A DNA stretch of 64,000 nt, from contig JAQFWX010000159.1 of NCBI GenBank assembly GCA_027605045.1, forward strand, positions 1-64,000. Direction: 5' to 3'. Both the position numbers and the translations under genes were made by a program. Within the stretch, counting starts at the first letter, position 1; each line of letters opens with the position of its first letter. Below, one piece after another: positions 58,347-64,000 of this stretch. The notes under the pieces are model-generated. The model did no database searches. It saw nothing but the letters and a program-made list of their open reading frames with translations, and had not been told where the DNA came from. This stretch comes from Phallus indusiatus (taxonomy: Eukaryota > Basidiomycota > Agaricomycetes > Phallales > Phallaceae).

Positions 58347-60076
58347 ATGTCGTTGCAGGCGATTCCTACCCACCTACTCTACGGGATCGCTTCTCTCCTG
58401 GACGATCATGACCTCCTAGTTTTGGCCTTAACATCCCGCACATATTTTCAACTTATTTCTCAGTATTCCCGGATATCTCGTATATCGTCCTTGCTAGGCG
58501 AAAATCCCGTTTGGTTACAGCTCGAAGAACATCCCCAACTGCGCAAGTTTGTAACGGAGCTATGCATTGACGATGACCCTATCTCTCTGCCTGTCTTTAA
58601 CCATATCTCTATAACTCAGACTGAGGAAGACGTGGAAATAGAACCAGCGGACTTGAAGGATTGGGGAACTCAGTCTCGGAGCATCCCGAGTCTCGTACGA
58701 GGCCTACCCTACCTCAAAAATCTCAATTCAGCCAAATTTATATTTCATTCATCAACAAGACCGACTGTCAAAAGAATAATGGATGCTTTCGCCCTTTCGA
58801 GTCCCATTTTAGAGGAGTTCGAAGTAAACATTCGCTGGAACCCTCAAGAAGTACCGTTCGCGAGATTCTTGCGCCCTGAACTTAAGCTTCCATTAGATAT
58901 TACGAAGTTGTCCGTCAGTGTCTTCATCATCATCAGCCAAGTTCACTATAACTAACACATATGTAGATTTGGCATACATTCGATTCCAGCCGTCTAACAA
59001 AATGTGCTATTCATATAGACATCCATGACAATTCATCAACAGCCGATCAATTTACATGGCAATCCAGAGATCACTGCGCCTCCGTTTCTTGGACGGAATA
59101 CGATTTCATTTCCGAGTTCCTCTTCCATTCACCAGAGCTCACTCATCTCTACATTTGCGTATCGCCGACGGTGCAGACGAAGATTCTTCACTATTCATGG
59201 CCAAAACTGGAGCATATGACAATACGAAACATAGCAATAATCACACCCACAGCGACACCGGATTCGGGCGAATTACGACAGTTTCTAGAAAGACATCCCA
59301 ATCTCCTGACCTTGTCGCTTCCGTTGACTTCATACCCTGCCTCATCCGAGCATTTTATCACTGAGGGTATCCTACCGAGACTCAAATCATTCTACTACGA
59401 TAACAACAGTGAAGAAATAAACCTTCCGACTCTTTGTCAATTGCTGTCCCCTTCCGCTGCTAGGAACTTGACCCATCTCACCCTTCGTCTGACAGATGCA
59501 GCTTTGGCCTCCCAAAAGGGGATTTATCGACAACTCAGGAATCTTGAAAGCTGCTGCTTGATCGGCGACGAACTTTTATGCGACGAGATCGTCGTTATAG
59601 ATCTCATGAAAGTCTTGGAGCACTTCGTTGCTCATGTTACTAATATTCGTTATCTACAACTTCCAGGAATCCAACCTCATGTTGTGCCGGTGAGTCAACA
59701 TTTATTTGGTAGACATATACCCACGATAAACACTTCCGAATAGGAACTCTCGGGGTTGATTTCCGTAATTCAACTTCTGCCCAATCTCACACATTTATTC
59801 GGTCTCTTCGCTTACTGTCAGATTATCGACGTGCACCAACTGGGGCTTTTGACGCAGCTCTTCAGTATCCCTCGGTTGAAGTACATCGATATTGCACAAC
59901 ACACTTTATACCTCAGCCGGAATTATTCTGAAAGAAGATTGGAGCACTCTTTCGTACGGTTGGAGGCTAATATGGCAGATCAGCACCGCCTCTGTCCTCA
60001 AAATTGGGGAGAATTCTACTATGGAACAATCTGCAGAGAAAACTTGTCGATTAGAAATTACTTCATAAATGATTGA
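58347..60076 (+). CDS. F-box-like / leucine-rich protein
   Basis: Three exons, 58347-58913, 58967-59689 and 59744-60076, sum to 1,623 bases (540 residues), all in phase 0. The N-terminus MSLQAIPTHLLYGIASLLDD followed by HDLLVLALTSRTYFQLISQY is an F-box. The rest is an irregular leucine-rich fold with spaced LPYLKNLNSAKFIF, HSPELTHLYICV, RHPNLLTLSLPL, ARNLTHLTLRLT, NIRYLQLPGIQ and LPNLTHLFGLF. Such proteins are SCF substrate receptors and are numerous and fast-evolving in Agaricomycetes. Substrate unknown. Confidence 0.8.
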
Positions 60077-60489
60077 GTAATTAAAAGTCAAAAATCTTAT
60101 TCGACCATAACGGTGTGACAATCACGATGACGTTTGAGAAAGAAGCCCATGAGCCGCTCCAGCACACGCGCCAAACGAAGCCAAACAAAGGCGTTCCTCA
60201 TTCTGTCTCTACCGACGCATGAGAGGCTGCATTCACTGCATTATTGAAACGAAACTTATAACGATTTACCCCGTCACGACTACTTTAACGATCACGAGTT
60301 CTTCGCTTTAACGACTTTTCCAATATATCGCCTGTTTGAAGTGGCCCTTCAGGTCTATAATTGACTCCGTGCGGAATACATGGTGATTCACTCTTCGTTG
60401 GTTATGCATTGTAATCATAGCTAACATGGTCCATGACACTCTTTTATCATTCTTTTATCGTGCTCCAGTTACGTAGATCAAATAGCCGG
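60077..60489. other. Intergenic upstream of the kinase gene
   Basis: About 410 bases with the kinase promoter region; nothing specific noticed. Confidence 0.5.
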
Positions 60490-62778
60490 ATGCAACCCCC
60501 GCCTTCCCCTACTAAAACTCCTAAAACCGACCCATCAAGCCAGTATACTCTTATTGAAAAACTAGGGACAGGCAGTTTTGGTACCGTTTATAAAGCGTGC
60601 GTTTTGTTATCAAATTGGACAAGATACCGATCATTCATACATATGACATCTATAAGTATTCATAATGAGACAAAACAGATTGTCGCCATCAAACAGATAG
60701 ATCTCGAGGACTCGGACGATGACATTGGAGAAATACAGCAAGAGATAGCCCATCTCGCACAATGCGATTCGGAATATGTCACCCGATATTATGGTAGTTT
60801 CGTTAAAGGATATAAATTATGGATCAGTTGCGTTTACTACTACCACTTCACCAAATATCCATAACCTCATCAATTTTTTATCCCATAACAGTTATGGAAT
60901 ACCTAGCAGGGGGCTCTTGTCTTGACCTACTCAAAGCAGGCGTCTTTTCAGAAGCCCACATTGCCACCGTTTGTCGTGAACTCCTTTTGGGTCTTGACTA
61001 TCTACACTCTGAGGGTAAAATCCATCGTGATATCAAGGCGGCCAACGTCCTGCTATCGGCTTCTGGATCCGTCAAACTCGCGGATTTCGGTGTCGCAGCC
61101 CAACTCACTGCTACTCTTCGACATACCTTTGTTGGCACTCCTTTTTGGATGGCACCAGAGGTTATCCGACAGGCCGGTTATGACTCCCGTGCAGATATAT
61201 GGAGTCTAGGCATAACCGCTATAGAAATGGCTAAAGGCGATCCACCTCTGGCGGAGTACCATCCAATGCGGGTGCTCTTCCTTATTCCCAAGGCAAAACC
61301 ACCCGTTTTAGAAGGCCCCTTTTCCCAGTCTTTTAAAGACTTTGTGGCGCAATGCCTGACAAAAGATCCTTCGGCACGACCATCCGCAAAAGAACTTCTC
61401 AACCATCGCTTTATCCGAACCGCGCGAAAGAGTTCAAGTTTGAGTGAGCTCATTGAGCGCCATCAAGATTATCGTCGCCGAGCTAAGGGGAACAATAATG
61501 GCCAGGTCATGGGGTCGATGCATTTACAGACTGCCACATACGATGCGAATGCGACGATACGGAGTGAATGGAACTTTGAGACCGTGACGAGTTCGATAGT
61601 ATCACCAGACTTGCTACAAGACCTAGAAGAAATCGGAGACGAAGAAGATATGGAGTTTAATCTTGAAGACCTTTCAAGTGCGTCGGTCCGCGGAAGTGAA
61701 CCTCTCGGTATGGGTAACGACGCCGCGGCACATTCAACTATTGTCATTAAGGTGATCTTTGACACTTGACTCAATCAATATCACGAATGTTCTAAAGCTA
61801 TATCTAGCCTATTGGAAACGATGTGAAGGCGGCCAAGTCAGCCTCAGACCTTCTGGTAGAAGACGACCTACCGACATCACCGTTAGGCGCACCTCCAGCG
61901 TATTCGCGTTCAAGCCAACGATCCAGTTATGCAGCAAGACATAATACTAATCAAGGAACTGCTCTAAGACCAGCAGACTTAGGAAATGGGTATGTTGTCG
62001 TTCTTATGAACAAACAATCGCTAATCCTCCCATTACAAGGATGGAGACCGTACGGCCGGTCAAACGCGTCGATGCCGCAGGCTCGTTACGTATGTCGCGG
62101 GAGTTTGTAGGAAGCATCCGTTCACGCGACACCAACAATCCTTTACTAATACAAACCTCTAATACCGGCCAAGCTAACGGTAGCGTTGGTACTAGTGCTA
62201 ATGGCGCTGACAATAGAAGTCCGACTAAAAAATCTTCGCGAGGACTATCAATATCCGAGCAGGGAAAGGCTGGACGATCAATGGTGGATGAAATCATTAT
62301 CCCGATACTGCAAAAGCATACGCGGGACGATATGGATGCTCGTGAAATTGAGGCCCTTAGTATGCTTGCTCGTGGGTTCGCCGATTTGAAAGATGCAAAT
62401 CCAGAACTGGGTTATAATGTTGTGCTGGACATTCTTTCTGGTATCAATGAGTTAGTGTATTCGTTGCTTCTCGGCTTCATGTCCATTCATTGACGACACT
62501 ATTCTTTTGTATTCAGGAGTAATTCCGTAAAGCAGCACATAGCGACAACGAAGGGCCTGTTTCCGCACAAACGGATAGTACGGAAGAGTGAGATGACAGC
62601 CAAAGGGTTGGTTGTCGTAGAGCAAGAGGAAGATACAGTGGCATCTCCGTCAAGTCCTACTTCACCGCAGTCAATGAATTCAGACTCGCCTGTTAGGAAA
62701 TCCCCCATTGCGGAATTATTATACATGCGATGGCTTGAGGGACTCAAAATCAAGTGGCCAAATATACTTGGGTCATAA
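60490..62778 (+). CDS. STE20/germinal-centre protein kinase (Nak1/Kic1/MST3 type)
   Basis: Six exons, 60490-60596, 60657-60826, 60892-61751, 61808-61989, 62040-62450 and 62517-62778, sum to 1,992 bases (663 residues). Kinase domain near residues 20-280: glycine loop [21 protein letters not shown] (Lys), [18 protein letters not shown], catalytic loop [16 protein letters not shown] in [11 protein letters not shown], and the GCK signature [12 protein letters not shown]. The C-terminal half is Ser-rich with an acidic patch ([15 protein letters not shown]) and a helical end ([40 protein letters not shown]). Homologues act in the MOR/RAM polarity pathway or cytokinesis; in Ustilago, Don3 is a related GCK. 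Which branch this belongs to is not decided by motifs alone. Start chosen at the ATG 60490. Confidence 0.93.
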
Positions 62779-64000
62779 GCAGGACGTCGGGGTAGACTTG
62801 TGTTCGGTTTTTCTTCTTGGGTTCACTCTTTTCTTATCAACATCTCATATCTCATAGTATTATTTCTTCTACGCGTCCCATACAATACCCTACACTCTCC
62901 ATTATCCGCCCTTATCCTATCCATACTTAGTTTTTTTTGATTCTCCACGCGACCAGAAATAAGTCGGTAGGACTATTTTCAAAAGCATCTCTCTTTCCTG
63001 TACTCTACGAGCGTTACGACAATTTACGAACTTCTATTTCTCCATATCATTTTTCTACCATTTGTTCTTTGTATCACTGGATTGGCTTTTTTCCATAATT
63101 ACTAATAGTAGTTGACGCATCGACTTCCTTGTTAATTGGGCGTGGATGCCAGATGTCGCTGAGGACCGTTCTTCAAGTACACGGACAAAATTAGTTCTGC
63201 AACAATAGCTCCGGTGGCAACATTATACAAAATAAAATGCGCGTCATTTCATGGCAAGAAAATGATGGTGGTACGTCAACCTAAAACGCAATGCGCGCTT
63301 CAATTTCATTAGCCGATAACTTAATTGATGTCACCGAAAGTCATGACGGTCATCTAACCACTGCAGTCATTTCAAAATGGTAAGTTGATGCACTCAAGGC
63401 ATCTTAAAAATAACCCAAACAAAAAACAGGTAAATATTTACTGCTTAAATTTGCAGCCTACCACTCCGATAAATAACTAATATTACTATTCGTTTGGATG
63501 GACGACCTTGTTCTTGGAATTCAGACCTCTTCGTAATCCGGTTTCAGGCCAAATATCTCGCATAAGTTGCTGGTTGTTTATTAGGATGCATTGAATCGAG
63601 TATTCTGGTCGGCCCCAAACAATGGATTAACTGTCACCTCCGGAACAACCCCTTGAACTTGAACTCAATGCCGCACTACACGTCTCCAATTGCTGGTCTA
63701 TAATAGGTATCACAACGAAGCCTGTGTTATTGATTAATCTGGTTATCAAGAAGCGATCTCACACAAGACCTGCTGCACAATCTGGGATAGTCACGGTATA
63801 TATCCCGTATCTCAAGAATATTTTTCAGAGTTCTCGATAGTTTCAAGTTCTCTCTCCTTTAATCCATGGTATTCTCAAGTGTACCAAGGGGATATAACTG
63901 AAATCTGGGAGTGAAGCACCAAAATGATCTTACACCGAAGATACTTCCACATTCACAATTCATGATATTGACCATCAAGATGCCTACAAACATAGAGAAA
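62779..64000. other. Right-end intergenic, no supported gene
   Basis: The first part is T- and C-rich 3' flank of the kinase gene. Beyond 63100 there is no open frame of note, repeat or RNA gene that I can support. Confidence 0.5.

Noticed and set aside
1..64000. CRISPR arrays, operons, phage or plasmid origins
   Set aside because: No regularly spaced repeats or prokaryotic gene organisation; intron-rich eukaryotic genes throughout.

Overview
The window reads as nuclear DNA of a mushroom-forming basidiomycete (Agaricomycetes). The evidence is: dense genes on both strands, many introns of about 45-65 bases with GTnnGT donors, three copies of the Agaricomycete-expanded DUF6534 membrane protein family, a sesquiterpene synthase of basidiomycete type, and a Gemin2 homologue. 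All gene models were built by hand from the sequence by requiring splice sites, unbroken reading frame and family conservation. Where exon lengths sum to a whole number of codons this is stated.

Layout. 1-4.2 kb: a left-truncated Reb1/TTF-I-like Myb protein head-to-head with YOS1, then a GILT-type thiol reductase and a sesquiterpene synthase. 4.2-8 kb: gene-poor, with one orphan coding segment, a hairpin-rich insert between 14-base direct repeats, and a 55-residue secreted peptide gene. 8-15 kb: MIX23, a Gag1-clamp-like protein, LSM3 and the F-box/LRR protein GRR1. 15.7-26.6 kb: three minus-strand DUF6534 genes interleaved with two snRNP genes, U1-C and Gemin2; the third DUF6534 copy carries an apparent frameshift. 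28.7-36.8 kb: a disordered nuclear-type protein, ARP3, phosphomannose isomerase, eIF3f, TOM7 and an RNF220-like RING ligase. 37.1-38.25 kb: a 5'-truncated LINE with poly(A) tract and 17-base target-site duplication, inserted next to the stop codon of a fused biotin-synthesis gene. 38.3-44.7 kb: that BioD-BioA fusion, RPA2 and RRN3. 44.9-53.9 kb: a large formin and a Zn2Cys6 regulator. 54-58 kb: gene-poor with poorly resolved candidates. 58.3-62.8 kb: an F-box protein and a germinal-centre kinase. The last 1.2 kb shows nothing.

Most genes are conserved housekeeping functions: actin and polarity (ARP3, formin, GCK kinase), RNA processing (LSM3, U1-C, Gemin2), Pol I transcription (Reb1-like, RRN3), replication (RPA2), ubiquitin ligation (GRR1, RNF220-like, F-box), mitochondrial import (TOM7, MIX23) and metabolism (PMI, BioDA). 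I see no multi-enzyme secondary-metabolite cluster around the terpene synthase and no prokaryote-like operon. The most informative irregularities are the DUF6534 family (shared 13-base micro-exon, frameshift, interleaving), the dated-looking LINE insertion, the hairpin-rich insert, and the altered metal-binding motif of the terpene synthase.
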